From assembly GCF_009600605.1 (NCBI RefSeq), contig NZ_VWNA01000001.1:1054001-1118000 (forward strand): DNA of 64,000 nucleotides, written 5' to 3'. Each line of letters starts with the position of its first letter. The first letter of the stretch is position 1. The position numbers and the translations under genes were made by a program. This document shows, one piece after another, positions 36,197-45,469 of this stretch. The notes below the pieces were generated by a model. The model was not told where the DNA came from, did no database searches, and saw only the letters and a program-made list of their open reading frames with translations. Source of the stretch: Segnochrobactrum spirostomi (GTDB lineage: Bacteria; Pseudomonadota; Alphaproteobacteria; Rhizobiales; Segnochrobactraceae).

Positions 36197-37519
36197 TCAC
36201 TCGGCGGCGGCGAGCAACTCCACGTCGGAGGCCTCCAGCGCCTGGGCGAGATCGGTGATGATGTCGTCGGGATGCTCGATCCCGACCGACAGCCGCACGT
36301 AGCCGGGCGTGACGCCGGTCGCGAGTTGTTCCTCGCCGGTCAACTGGGAATGGGTGGTCGTCGCCGGATGGATGGCGAGGGAGCGCGCATCCCCGATATT
36401 GGCGACGTGGTAGAGCAGCTTCAGCGCGTTGATGAAGTTGCGCCCGGCCTCTTTCCCCGCCTTGAGTTCGAAGCCGACCAGCGCGCCGTAGCCGCCGCGC
36501 AGATAGGTGTCGGCGCGCCGCTTCGCCTCGCCGGTCGCGAAGCCCGGGAAGATGACCCGCGCGACCTTCGGATGGGCCTTGAGGAATTCCGCCACCTTGA
36601 TGGCGTTCTCGTTGTGCTGGCGGATGCGCAGCGGCAGCGTCTCCAGGCCCTGAATGAACTGGAAGGCGTTGAACGGGGCGACCGCGGCACCGAGATCGCG
36701 CAGCAGCGTCACCCGGGCGCGGATCGCGTAGGCGATCGGTCCGAGCGGCTTCACGGCCTCGACCCAGACCGCACCGTGATAGCTCGGATCGGGCTCGTGC
36801 AGGAGCGGCTGGCGCTCGGGATGCTCCTCCCACGGGAAGTTGCCGCCGTCGATGATGACGCCGCCGATCGAGGTGCCGTGGCCGCCGATATATTTCGTCG
36901 CCGAGTAGACGACGACCGCAGCGCCGTGCTCGAACGGCCGCACCGTCAGCGGCGCCGCGGTGTTGTCGACGATGAGCGGAATGCCGAGCGGACGGCCGAT
37001 ATCGGCGACCTCCTGGATCGGAAAGAGCTCGAGCTTCGGGTTCGGCAGCGTCTCGGCATAATAGGCCCGCGTGCGCTCGTCGGTCGCGCGGCGGAAATTC
37101 TCCGGATCGGCCGGATCAACGAAGCGCACCTCGACGCCGAAGCGCTTCAGCGTCGCCGCGAACAGGGCCCAGGTGCCGCCATAGAGGTCGGTCGAAGACA
37201 CCACGTTGTCGCCGGTGCGGGCGAGGTTCAGGAGCGCATAGGCCGACGCCGCCTGGCCCGACGAGACCGCGAGCGCCGCGGCGCCGCCTTCGAGCGCGGC
37301 GAGCCGCGTCTCAAGGGCTTCCTGGGTCGGATTCGAGACGCGGGTGTAGATGTGGCCGAGTTCCTCGAGCGCGAACAGCCGCTCGGCGTGGCCGGTGTCC
37401 TGGAACTGGTAGGACGTCGTCTGGTAGATCGGCACGGCGACCGCGCCCGTGGTCGGGTCGGCGCGCCAAGAGCCGCCGTGCAAAGCGAGGGTTTCGGGAC
37501 GGGCGGTTTCGATCGGCAT
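36197..37519 (-). CDS. metY: O-acetylhomoserine sulfhydrylase
   Basis: A 440-residue PLP enzyme of the Cys/Met metabolism family, using sulfide and O-acetylhomoserine to make homocysteine. Motifs are YTRVSNPTQEALE, SSGQAASAYAL, the DNTAAPL strand and SATKYIGGHG (PLP lysine). The length fits MetY rather than the roughly 390-residue MetZ/MetB. Start ATG 37519 has GGAG upstream. It is 59 bases downstream of the 2OG-oxygenase gene and probably co-transcribed, suggesting the pair retrieves sulfur or nitrogen from an organic compound. Confidence 0.9.
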   Translation of the reverse strand: MPIETARPETLALHGGSWRADPTTGAVAVPIYQTTSYQFQDTGHAERLFALEELGHIYTRVSNPTQEALETRLAALEGGAAALAVSSGQAASAYALLNLARTGDNVVSSTDLYGGTWALFAATLKRFGVEVRFVDPADPENFRRATDERTRAYYAETLPNPKLELFPIQEVADIGRPLGIPLIVDNTAAPLTVRPFEHGAAVVVYSATKYIGGHGTSIGGVIIDGGNFPWEEHPERQPLLHEPDPSYHGAVWVEAVKPLGPIAYAIRARVTLLRDLGAAVAPFNAFQFIQGLETLPLRIRQHNENAIKVAEFLKAHPKVARVIFPGFATGEAKRRADTYLRGGYGALVGFELKAGKEAGRNFINALKLLYHVANIGDARSLAIHPATTTHSQLTGEEQLATGVTPGYVRLSVGIEHPDDIITDLAQALEASDVELLAAAE

Positions 37520-37578
37520 CGTCTGTCTCCGTATCTGGCTGTCCGAGGAGGCGGGCTGTCTGGGAACGAGGGGGCGGC

Positions 37579-38655
37579 TCAATAGCCGGAGGAGGCGACC
37601 GCGTCGTCCGGGGTCGAGACGAGGTCGGCATAATGGCGGCGCGCGACGTCGGGATGGGAGCGCAGGCGCCCTTTGAGATAATTGCGGCCGACTTCGTAGA
37701 AGAGCGGGTTGTCGGGATCGCGCGCCGGCCCCTTGGCCTCGGCGGCACGCGCCGGCGGCAGCTCCAGAAGCGGCACCGTCGCGTCGTGATCGGCGCCGAG
37801 GAAGAAGGCGACCGAGAGCCGGTCGTGGCCGGCCGGCGGCGTCACGACCCGGTGCACCGTCGCGCGGAGATAGCCGTTCGAGGCCATCTCGAGAATCTCG
37901 CCGATGTTGACGATGAAGCTACCCTTGAGCGGCGGCGCCCCGACCCAGCCGGTGTCGGTCTCGACCTCGAGGCCGGGCTCGACATCCTGGAGGAGCAGCG
38001 TGAGGAAGCCCGAATCCTTGTGGGCGCCGACGCCCTGGTCGTCGTCCGTGGCGTCGCGGCCGGGATAGCGGATCAGCTTGATGTGCTGGTTCGGTGAGCC
38101 GGCATAGATCGGCTCGAAGACGTTTTCCGGCTGATCGAGGGCGATCGCGAAGGCCTTGAGGAGGCGGATCGCCACGTCCGTCGCCGCCTTCTGCCACGCG
38201 AGCACGACCGGCTTCAGGTCGGGCAGCGCCGCCGGCCACTGGTTCGGCCCTTGGAGCCGCGCCCACGGCGGGGTGTCCGGCCCGATCTCGCGGGCGGCGC
38301 GCTCGGTGTTGACGTCGAACTGCTCGCGCCAGTCGCGCCGGCCGCGGGTGAGCTCGAAGCCGGCCCGCGTGTAGCCGCGAAAATGTGGCGAATTCACCAT
38401 CTCGATCGCGAGCTTGTCCGCCTGCGGCAGGGCGAAGAAGCGGCGCGACGCCGCCACGACGTCGGCCTCGAGCGCGGCCGGAATGCCGTGGCCGACGAGA
38501 TAGAAGAAGCCGTAGTCCCGCGCCGCGGCGCGCAGATCTTCGAGGAACGCGGCGCGTTCCGCGGGGCCGGCATCGAACCGGGAGAAATCGAGCACGGGCA
38601 GCCCGAGCGCCGCCGCTTCGTCCGTCCGCTCCGCAAGGTTCGTCGCTCTGCTCAT
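37579..38655 (-). CDS. Isopenicillin-N-synthase-family 2-oxoglutarate/Fe(II) dioxygenase
   Basis: A 358-residue plant-type 2OG oxygenase. The N-terminal DIOX_N part (LPVLDFSRFDA ... DYGFFYLVGHGI) precedes the catalytic jelly roll with the iron ligands in VGAHKDSGFLTLLLQD (HxD) and ATVHRVVTPP (His); Arg in HDRLSVAFFL is the 2OG-binding residue. Bacterial members hydroxylate or cleave small molecules of many kinds; penicillin synthesis is not implied. It is divergent from the ABC transporter across 535 bases and upstream of metY, so oxidation of an imported sulfur compound is a reasonable guess. Confidence 0.88.
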   Translation of the reverse strand: MSRATNLAERTDEAAALGLPVLDFSRFDAGPAERAAFLEDLRAAARDYGFFYLVGHGIPAALEADVVAASRRFFALPQADKLAIEMVNSPHFRGYTRAGFELTRGRRDWREQFDVNTERAAREIGPDTPPWARLQGPNQWPAALPDLKPVVLAWQKAATDVAIRLLKAFAIALDQPENVFEPIYAGSPNQHIKLIRYPGRDATDDDQGVGAHKDSGFLTLLLQDVEPGLEVETDTGWVGAPPLKGSFIVNIGEILEMASNGYLRATVHRVVTPPAGHDRLSVAFFLGADHDATVPLLELPPARAAEAKGPARDPDNPLFYEVGRNYLKGRLRSHPDVARRHYADLVSTPDDAVASSGY

Positions 38656-39095
38656 GACCAAGCCTCCTCCGCTCGGGACGCCGCGCGCTCGGACGTCTGG
38701 GACCCGTTTGAGCCGCTCTCGTCGGCGGCTGGCCGGCCCGGCGCGATCACCGCGTCGCTCTCCATTGGCATCAGCATGGAACGGGAGGGCGGGAGCCGGA
38801 AGGGCGCCGGAGTGGGCTTGGAGGGGGCGTTCGCGCAGTTTCATGCCCGCACGACGGCGCCCAAGCGGAATGAATTTTCAAACTCGGCGTTCAACCCTGG
38901 CGCGCCGTCGCCGGCGGCGTCGCAGACGTATCCTCGCCCCCGCTGCCTCGCCGCCTAGCGCCGATGTCGCCGCACCGGCCGCCGGAGAAAGCGCGGGAAC
39001 CGGCCCTTTCGCCGCCGCGCCTCAAGATCGGCCTCGGGCGAGCAAACGCATCCCATTTCCATAATCACAATAGTATATATTTTTGATAGTTTACC

Positions 39096-39123
39096 TTGAT
39101 AGCATCACGACTCCCGTTAGACT
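39096..39123 (+). promoter_or_regulatory. Predicted promoter of the ABC transporter operon
   Basis: TTGATA (39096-39101), 16-bp spacer, TAGACT (39118-39123), in a sharply AT-rich patch (39055-39125). A second TTGATAG copy lies 13 bases earlier (39083-39089), possibly part of an activator site. The rest of 38656-39190 shows no gene I can support. Confidence 0.5.
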
Positions 39124-39190
39124 TGTAGGCGATGCGGTCGCTCGGGACCGCGCCCGATCCCATTTCCTGTCGTTCGCCTGCGGGGCTGCC

Positions 39191-40261
39191 ATGAGCGTCG
39201 AGAACCCGAAGACCGATTCCACGACCACGTCCGCCGGTGCTGCGACCGGCGGCATCTCGCGGCGCACCATTCTGAAGACGGCCGGGCTCGCCGGCGTCGC
39301 GGCCGCCGGCATCGGCCTCGCGGGCACCCGCGGGGTGCGCTACGCGATCGCCGGCAACGCCCCGAAGGTGCGTCTCGCCTGGACGGAAGTCGCGGCCTGC
39401 CACTCGCCGCTCGGCTTCGGCCTCGCCCGCGGCTTCTATGCGAAGCACAATGTCGACGTCGAACTGTTCTACCAGGGCGCCAGCGGCCAGACGCTGATCC
39501 AGGCGCTCGCCACCAACAAGGCCGATGCCGGCGCCGGCCTCCTGCTCGATTGGCTGAAGCCCCTCGAACAGGGCTTCGACGTCAAGCTGTTCGTCGGCTC
39601 CCACGGCGGCTGCCAGCGCCTGCTCGCCTCCAAGGCTTCCAACGTCACCAAGATCGAGGACGTCAAGGGCAAGACCATCGCGACCTGGGATCCCGGTTCG
39701 CCGCCGAAGATCGCCTTCTCGGTGACGCTCGCCAAGGCCGGCATCGACCCCGAGCAGGACGTCACCTGGAAGGTGGTGCCGTTCGATCTCGTCGGCGAGG
39801 CGGTCAACCGCGGCGACGCCGACATCGCCGCCCACATGGACCCCTGGGCCTTCCTCATCGAGCGCAAGTTCGATTTCGTGAAGGTCGCGGACACCCAGAC
39901 CGGCGTCTATCAGAACCGCGTCTGCTGCGTGCTCGGCGCCAACGGCCCCTTCCTCGAATCGAACCGCGACGCCCTGCGCCGCGTCGCCGAGGCCAATCTC
40001 GAGATCCACGAATACACGGCGAACCATCCCGACGAGGTCGCCGCCTGGTATGCCGAGAACCTGAAGCCCGGCGGCCTCACGGCCGAGGAACTGACCCAGG
40101 ACCTCGCCAGCATGGTCTTCCACGACCATCCGGTCGGGCAGGCGCTGATCGATCAGGTCCAGGCCTCGATCGAGGATCTCAAGCTCACCAAGGTGATCGA
40201 GCCGGGGACCGACGCCGCGGCGCTCGCCCGTTCCTCCACCATCAACATCCTCGCGAGCTGA
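39191..40261 (+). CDS. Tat-exported ABC substrate-binding protein (nitrate/sulfonate/taurine type)
   Basis: A 356-residue periplasmic binding protein. The twin-arginine signal is ISRRTILKTAGLAG around residues 22-35. The mature part is of the NMT1/SsuA/TauA type (VRLAWTEVAACHSPLGFGLARG ... DAGAGLLLDWL ... VKGKTIATW). Five cysteines are unusual for this group (AACHS, GGCQR, NRVCCVL) and may bind a ligand or form disulfides. It is four bases before the permease gene. The ligand is unknown; an organosulfur compound is suggested by the divergent metY/2OG-oxygenase pair. Confidence 0.87.
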   Translation: MSVENPKTDSTTTSAGAATGGISRRTILKTAGLAGVAAAGIGLAGTRGVRYAIAGNAPKVRLAWTEVAACHSPLGFGLARGFYAKHNVDVELFYQGASGQTLIQALATNKADAGAGLLLDWLKPLEQGFDVKLFVGSHGGCQRLLASKASNVTKIEDVKGKTIATWDPGSPPKIAFSVTLAKAGIDPEQDVTWKVVPFDLVGEAVNRGDADIAAHMDPWAFLIERKFDFVKVADTQTGVYQNRVCCVLGANGPFLESNRDALRRVAEANLEIHEYTANHPDEVAAWYAENLKPGGLTAEELTQDLASMVFHDHPVGQALIDQVQASIEDLKLTKVIEPGTDAAALARSSTINILAS

Positions 40262-40265
40262 GCCG

Positions 40266-41264
40266 ATGAGCGACGCGAGCGGAGCGGTGCGGGCGGGGGC
40301 GGCAGGCGCCGCCGCGCCCGCCTTGGACGGGGTGTGGCGGACGGGGCTCGCCGCCGCGGCGACGTGGGCGCTCACCGCCGCCGTCACCGCCGCCTTCCCG
40401 GACGTGGTGCGCTGGGGCAGTACGCTCTTGTTCGCCTGGATCACCGGGATCGGCGCCGTCCTCCTGCTCGCGCTCGCCTTCACGGTCCAGCGGCTCGGGC
40501 GCGCCGGGCGCCTCCTCGTCCATTACGGCCCGTGGCTCGTCGCGCTCGGCCTCTGGTTCGCGCTGTGGGAGCTCACCACGGCGAAGCTCGGCTGGCTGCC
40601 GAAGCCGTTCTTCTCCCCGCCCCAGGGGCTCCTCAACGTCTATGTCTCCGACGCGCCGCGCCTTCTCATCTGCATCGCCTATACGCTGCGGCTGTGGGCG
40701 ATCGGGTTCGGCTCCGGCATCCTCGTCGGGTTCGTCGTCGGCGTCGGGCTCGGCTGGTCGCGGCGCTTCGCCTATTGGGGCATGCCGATCCTCAAGCTCA
40801 TCGGCCCGGTGCCGGCGACGGCGTGGATCCCCTGCACCTTCTTCTTCTTCCCGACGACGTTCGCCGCGAGCGTCTTCATCGTCGCGCTCGCCGGCGGCAT
40901 TCCGGTCGCGATCCTGACCGCCTCGGGCGTCGGCGCGGTCAACCGCGCGTTCTACGACGTCGCCCGCACGCTCGGTGCCAACGACCGCTTCCTGGTCCTC
41001 AAGGTCGCCATTCCCGCCGCGCTGCCGAACGTGTTCGTCGGCCTTTTCATGGGACTTTATTATTCCTTCGCCGTGCTCGTCGTCGCCGAGATGCTGGGCG
41101 CCAAATACGGGCTCGGCTGGTACATCCAGTTCATGACCTCCTATTCGGCCTATGCGAGCGTCTATGCCGCCCTGATCATCATGGCGGTGCTCTGCTCGGG
41201 GATCGTGAAGCTCCTGTTCGTCGGCCGCGACCGGCTCTTGTCCTGGCAGAAGGGGATCCTGTGA
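40266..41264 (+). CDS. ABC transporter permease
   Basis: A 332-residue permease of the SsuC/TauC/NrtB family. An extra N-terminal part with two helices (residues about 30-80) precedes the usual six-helix domain (about 95-330). The EAA loop lies near VARTLGANDRFLVLKVAIPAALPNVFVG. The TGA overlaps the ATPase ATG (GTGATGG), so the two are coupled. The N-terminal extension is longer than in most family members. Confidence 0.9.
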   Translation: MSDASGAVRAGAAGAAAPALDGVWRTGLAAAATWALTAAVTAAFPDVVRWGSTLLFAWITGIGAVLLLALAFTVQRLGRAGRLLVHYGPWLVALGLWFALWELTTAKLGWLPKPFFSPPQGLLNVYVSDAPRLLICIAYTLRLWAIGFGSGILVGFVVGVGLGWSRRFAYWGMPILKLIGPVPATAWIPCTFFFFPTTFAASVFIVALAGGIPVAILTASGVGAVNRAFYDVARTLGANDRFLVLKVAIPAALPNVFVGLFMGLYYSFAVLVVAEMLGAKYGLGWYIQFMTSYSAYASVYAALIIMAVLCSGIVKLLFVGRDRLLSWQKGIL

Positions 41265-42067
41265 TGGCCGCCCTCGCCGAAAGCGCGATCGCGACGCCCG
41301 CCGCCCTGGGTCGGCCGATCGCGCTCGACATCCGCAACGTCTCGCATCATTTCGATCTCGACGGTCGCGAGCTCAAGGTGCTCGACCGGGTCAGCCTGAG
41401 CGTCGAGCCCGGCGCCTTCGTCGCCCTGCTCGGACCGTCCGGATGCGGCAAGTCCACGCTGCTGCGCCTCGCCGCCGGGCTCGACTTTCCCCGCGCTGGA
41501 ACGCTGAACGAGGACGGCGCCCCGATCACCGCGCCCGATCCTTCGCGCCTGCTCGTCTTCCAGGACCCGACGCTGTTTCCCTGGCGCACCGTTTGGAAGA
41601 ACGTGGCGACGGGGCTCGAGGCTCGCGGCCTCCTGCCGGCCTTGCGCCACCGGGTCGACGAGGCCCTGGCGCTCGTCCGCCTCGAAGCCTTCGCCAACGC
41701 CTACCCGCACCAGCTCTCCGGCGGCATGGCGCAGCGCGTGGCGATCGCCCGTGCCCTCGTCAACGACCCGCGGCTCCTCCTGCTCGACGAACCGTTCGGC
41801 AAGCTCGATTCGCTCACCCGCCTCGCGATGCAGAACGAGCTCCTCGCGCTGTGGCGCAAGGTCGGCTTCACCGCCCTCCTCGTCACCCACGACGTCGAAG
41901 AGGCGCTGCTCCTCGCCGACCGCGTCATCGTCTTCTCCGACCGTCCGGCCCGCATCGTCGCCGAGCTCACGGTCGACAAGCCGCATCCGCGCCGGCGCGA
42001 CGATGCGGACCTCGTCCACCTGCGCGCCGAAGTGCTCGCCCGGCTCGGGATCCGCGACGATGTCTGA
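41264..42067 (+). CDS. ABC transporter ATP-binding protein
   Basis: A 267-residue ATPase of the SsuB/TauB/NrtD type. It has Walker A (LLGPSGCGKSTLL), Q-loop (VFQDPTLFPW), signature (LSGGMAQRVAIARAL), Walker B (LLLLDEPFGKLD) and H-loop (LLVTHDVEEAL). It overlaps the permease stop by one codon position and the next gene by eight bases, so four genes are tightly packed. Confidence 0.93.
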   Translation: MAALAESAIATPAALGRPIALDIRNVSHHFDLDGRELKVLDRVSLSVEPGAFVALLGPSGCGKSTLLRLAAGLDFPRAGTLNEDGAPITAPDPSRLLVFQDPTLFPWRTVWKNVATGLEARGLLPALRHRVDEALALVRLEAFANAYPHQLSGGMAQRVAIARALVNDPRLLLLDEPFGKLDSLTRLAMQNELLALWRKVGFTALLVTHDVEEALLLADRVIVFSDRPARIVAELTVDKPHPRRRDDADLVHLRAEVLARLGIRDDV

Positions 42068-42509
42068 GGAGATCCGCGACATCGCCGGTTCGACGGCGCC
42101 CGACGGGACAGCACGAGCCCAGGGCCGCGCATTCGATCGATGGCGGAGCGCCCTCGCCAGCGTGCTGCGTTCCGAGGCTCCGCCGCCCGGCGTGGCACGG
42201 CCCTTGGCCGGCCTCGCGCGGCGCCGGCCGCCGCTCCCCGCCGGCCTGATCGCGCTCGGCCTGCTCGCTCTCGCAACGGCGGCGGCGTGGTGGTGGGTGG
42301 TCTATTCCCAGGTGGTCGGCAGCGCGGCCTTGAGCGTCGGCGAGGCTGCACCGTGCCTCGTCGGCACCTCGGACCTCTGCTCGCTCGCCCAGGCGCTCTG
42401 CCGCGGCGACCATTTTCTCGGCATCCGCCGCTATTCGCCCGATTTGTTCTGGATCGGCATCGCCGCGACGAGCCTCGGCGCCCTGCTCCCCGCCCGCCGC
42501 CGCGGCTGA
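42060..42509 (+). CDS. Small membrane protein in the ABC operon, unknown function
   Basis: A 149-residue protein starting inside the ATPase gene end (ATG 42060, eight-base overlap). It has a hydrophilic N-terminal half (Arg/Pro-rich) and two membrane segments (about 63-85 and 130-145) separated by a loop with three cysteines (APCLVGTSDLCSLAQALC). The cysteines echo those of the substrate-binding protein in the same operon. I do not recognise the family; tight packing supports a role with the transporter. Confidence 0.65.
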   Translation: MSEEIRDIAGSTAPDGTARAQGRAFDRWRSALASVLRSEAPPPGVARPLAGLARRRPPLPAGLIALGLLALATAAAWWWVVYSQVVGSAALSVGEAAPCLVGTSDLCSLAQALCRGDHFLGIRRYSPDLFWIGIAATSLGALLPARRRG

Positions 42510-42656
42510 CGGCGCGAGGACGCGCCGGCCCCGGCTCGGCGCGCGCCTCCCTTAGCGGACATCCCCTCGCCCAGGCTCACGGAGGCGACATGCCGCCTCG
42601 ACACGCTTGCTAAGGTCTGGCACGGAAAGCACATTGCTGCGTCCGGAGCCCCCAAC

Positions 42657-43139
42657 ATGAAGCGTGCGCCGATCGTTCTGACGGCCCTTTTGCTCGCCGC
42701 CTGCGCCACGAGCGAAGCCGTCCCGCTGTCGAACAACGAAGTCCTCATCAAGACGAGCGCCGATCCCGATTGCGGAAGCGCCAAGGCGGCCGCGATCGCG
42801 GCGCAGACGGCGGCGATCACGACGCTGCGCGCCGGCTACGACAGCTACATCGTCGTGCGCACCCAGAGCAGCGACACGGTGCAATACATCCCGCAGCCCG
42901 GCACCTTCACGACGACCAAGACGGTCAAGAAGAACGGCAGCGGCGGCAAGAGCGTCTCGACCGAGACGACCTACACCCCGAACCCGCCGACCGCCGTCGG
43001 CAATTACGGCCAGGACATCCAGATCCGCATGTTCCACACCGGCGAGCCCGGCAGCGGCAACGCAATCTCCGCCCGCACGGCGCTCGGCCCCAACTGGCAA
43101 TCCCTCGTCGCCAACGGCGCCCCCCAGGTCTGTCTGTAA
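42657..43139 (+). CDS. Putative lipoprotein
   Basis: A 160-residue protein with a type II signal peptide: MKRAPIVLTALLLAAC, lipobox LAAC with Cys16. The mature part is Thr/Ser-rich (TTTKTVKKNGSGGKSVSTE) with two further cysteines (DPDCGS and the penultimate residue of QVCL) that may pair. No known domain recognised. It stands alone before the tRNA-Thr locus. Confidence 0.7.
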   Translation: MKRAPIVLTALLLAACATSEAVPLSNNEVLIKTSADPDCGSAKAAAIAAQTAAITTLRAGYDSYIVVRTQSSDTVQYIPQPGTFTTTKTVKKNGSGGKSVSTETTYTPNPPTAVGNYGQDIQIRMFHTGEPGSGNAISARTALGPNWQSLVANGAPQVCL

Positions 43140-43485
43140 AGCCAGGCGGCTAAGGACGGCGCCCAGGTGGGGCGGCGGGCAGCGGTGGGCATCCGCACGG
43201 CCCGCCGCTCTCGCCGTCGCTTGCGGCCGATAGGACGCGATGAAAGGGGCCGACGAACGGGCCGCTTGTCGCCGCAGCATCGCGAGCCTTCGGCGGCCTA
43301 TCTCGGTGAAGACGACAGACGACCTGTGATCCCCTGGCCAGCGACCGCGTCGCCGTCGATGGCCCCTTCCTCGTCCACAGGGCAAGGGCGCTGCCGAGAA
43401 AGAGGCGCTTGCGCTCCCCGGACGCCTATGGCACAAGGCGCCCGTTCCCGCCCGCGCCGCGACCTTCGCGCCGCGCCGGCCGCTT
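43140..43485. other. Intergenic region upstream of tRNA-Thr
   Basis: 346 bases of GC-rich sequence with open frames on both strands but none with recognisable protein content or a good ribosome site. It presumably contains the tRNA promoter; I see no clear box or repeat. Confidence 0.4.
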
Positions 43486-43560
<75 letters not shown>

Positions 43561-43652
43561 TCCTATCCCGTTGAAATCCCTGAACGCATTGACAACCAAG
43601 GGGTTGCGCCCATTCTGCTGTTACAAAGTGCGTAACAAAGCGGGGGCATTTG

Positions 43653-45245
43653 ATGGCGGGAGCGCTGCGACATCTCCTCAATCGAAACGGTCGCTTTTTC
43701 GCGCGGCTGACGATCCCGAAGCCCCTCCGTCCTCACCTCCAGAACCACACGGAACTGCGCATCCCGCTCGGCCCCGATCGCCGAGAGGCTGTGCGGCTTC
43801 TCGCCGGCGCCGTAGCGCAAATGCAAGAGAAGCTCGCAGCCGCGCGTCGCGCTGCCGGCGAAGAGACGGCTCCGAGCGTTCCGACGCCCAAAATGCGCGT
43901 GCCCAAACCGAGGGCGATCTATCAGCTATATCAGGACCTTCTCTTTTCGGATGATTTCCTGCGGGATAGGGAGCCGGACTACGCGGAGCTCGGGTCCAGC
44001 GACACCCTGATTACGCCTTTGAAGGCTGGGGCAGCCGGTCGTCTCGACGACGACGAGCTGGAGAAGCTGATCGGCGTCTTCATCAAGACCCTCAAAGCCC
44101 ACGGCTACCAGCCGCCGCAGAGTGGCACGCCCGAATGGCGTACGTTGGCTCGCGAGCTCTGCCAGATGGAGTTGGAGGTGCTCGCGCGGATTAACGAGCG
44201 TGAGCAAGGCAGCTTCACCGGCACCACCTCCCATCCCTTGCTGATCGCTGGTAGGGACATGCCGGAGGAGAGGCCTCCCGTCTCGCTGCAAGGGCTCCTG
44301 AACGAATATCTTCGGAGCCGAAAGGCGATCGGAAAGGGGCGTGGCGCCGAGGCCCGGTGGACACCCGTTTTCGCCAACCTTGTGAAGTTCGTGGGCCACG
44401 ACGACGCGCGCCGGCTCACGAAAAAGAACCTGCTTGCATGGCGTGACGAGTGCTTGAAGACGCTGTCCGCGAAGACCGTCTCCGACGTCTATCTTGCTTC
44501 CGTGCGCACCGTCCTAAAGTGGGCAACCGAGAACGATCGCATAGAGACGAACGTGGCGGAGAAGGTCCGCCAGCACGTGCCGAAGAAGGCGCTGGAACGG
44601 GAGCAGGGCTTCACCGATGAGGAGGCGACGAGGATCCTCCGGGCGACCCTGCGCTACAAGCCCGCACATTCGAGCAATCCCGCGACGAGAGAGGCTCCTG
44701 AGACCGTCGCCGCAAAGCGCTGGGCTCCGCTCCTCTGCGCCTTCACCGGCGCCCGTATCACCGAGATCACCCAGTTGCGAAAGGAGGACTTCCGCACCGA
44801 GGGCGACATGCACATCATGCGGATCACACCCGCCGCCGGAACGGTGAAGGCAGGCGGCTACCGTGACGTCCCCCTGCACCCTCAGATAATTTTTTCCGGA
44901 TTGGTCGATTATCTCGAACATCGCGACCTCGGACCGCTATTTCATACAGATGGGCACCGCAGGAACCCGCGGAGCGGCTCCACCACCACTGCTGGTCGCA
45001 TCAGCGAGTGGCTTCGCTCCTCGGGCCTTGTCCCCCAGGGCGTCAGTCCGAACCACGGCTGGCGTCACCGTTTCAAGACAGTGGGCCGGGAAATGGGAAT
45101 ATCGGATCGCGTGCTGGATGCCATTCAGGGGCACGCAGCGAAGACGGCAGGCGATAGCTACGGCGATGTCACGCTGAAGGCGAAGTACGAAGCGATCTCA
45201 CGCTTCCCATTCTACGACCTCGGCGACGACGAGAAGTCCCGCTAA
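43653..45245 (+). CDS. Tyrosine-type site-specific integrase
   Basis: A 530-residue integrase. The N-terminal arm/DUF6538-like part starts MAGALRHLLNRNGRFFARLTIP, a core-binding SAM-like domain spans about 215-310, and the catalytic domain about 325-520. Catalytic residues are Arg in FTGARITEI, HGWR (HxxR) and the Tyr in GDSYGDVT following GHAAKT. It lies 92 bases after its tRNA-Thr target and should catalyse integration and excision at the 25-bp repeat. A second, truncated copy of its first 113 residues lies at 55534. Confidence 0.93.
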   Translation: MAGALRHLLNRNGRFFARLTIPKPLRPHLQNHTELRIPLGPDRREAVRLLAGAVAQMQEKLAAARRAAGEETAPSVPTPKMRVPKPRAIYQLYQDLLFSDDFLRDREPDYAELGSSDTLITPLKAGAAGRLDDDELEKLIGVFIKTLKAHGYQPPQSGTPEWRTLARELCQMELEVLARINEREQGSFTGTTSHPLLIAGRDMPEERPPVSLQGLLNEYLRSRKAIGKGRGAEARWTPVFANLVKFVGHDDARRLTKKNLLAWRDECLKTLSAKTVSDVYLASVRTVLKWATENDRIETNVAEKVRQHVPKKALEREQGFTDEEATRILRATLRYKPAHSSNPATREAPETVAAKRWAPLLCAFTGARITEITQLRKEDFRTEGDMHIMRITPAAGTVKAGGYRDVPLHPQIIFSGLVDYLEHRDLGPLFHTDGHRRNPRSGSTTTAGRISEWLRSSGLVPQGVSPNHGWRHRFKTVGREMGISDRVLDAIQGHAAKTAGDSYGDVTLKAKYEAISRFPFYDLGDDEKSR

Positions 45246-45387
45246 CAGCGAACCGCGCCCCGATCATGAGCAAAGGAGACGCACTGTGAGTGCCACGGCT
45301 TTCTGCGCCCATACGCCAGCCCGACCACACCGATCGGCGCCCGTCGGCAATGCATCATATGGGTATACCCCTGCCGAACCTGCCCCG

Positions 45388-45461
45388 CTCTGGTTCGATA
45401 AAATGCGATTGACCACTCAAAACGAACCGTATTAAATCGAACCATTCAAAACGAACCAGAG
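45388..45461. repeat. Inverted and direct repeats before the first serine recombinase
   Basis: CTCTGGTTCG (45388-45397) and its perfect complement CGAACCAGAG (45452-45461) enclose two copies of TCAAAACGAACC (45417-45428, 45446-45457) and one variant AAATCGAACC (45434-45443). It ends nine bases before the gene start. The layout suggests a recombination (res-like) site or autoregulatory operator. Confidence 0.65.
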
Positions 45462-45469
45462 TCGCAGAC

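Noticed and set aside
38656..39190. SAM-responsive riboswitch before the oxygenase-metY operon
   Set aside because: No conserved GCTAAA core or pseudoknot pattern of SAM-II/SAM-V that I can identify; only generic GC stems.
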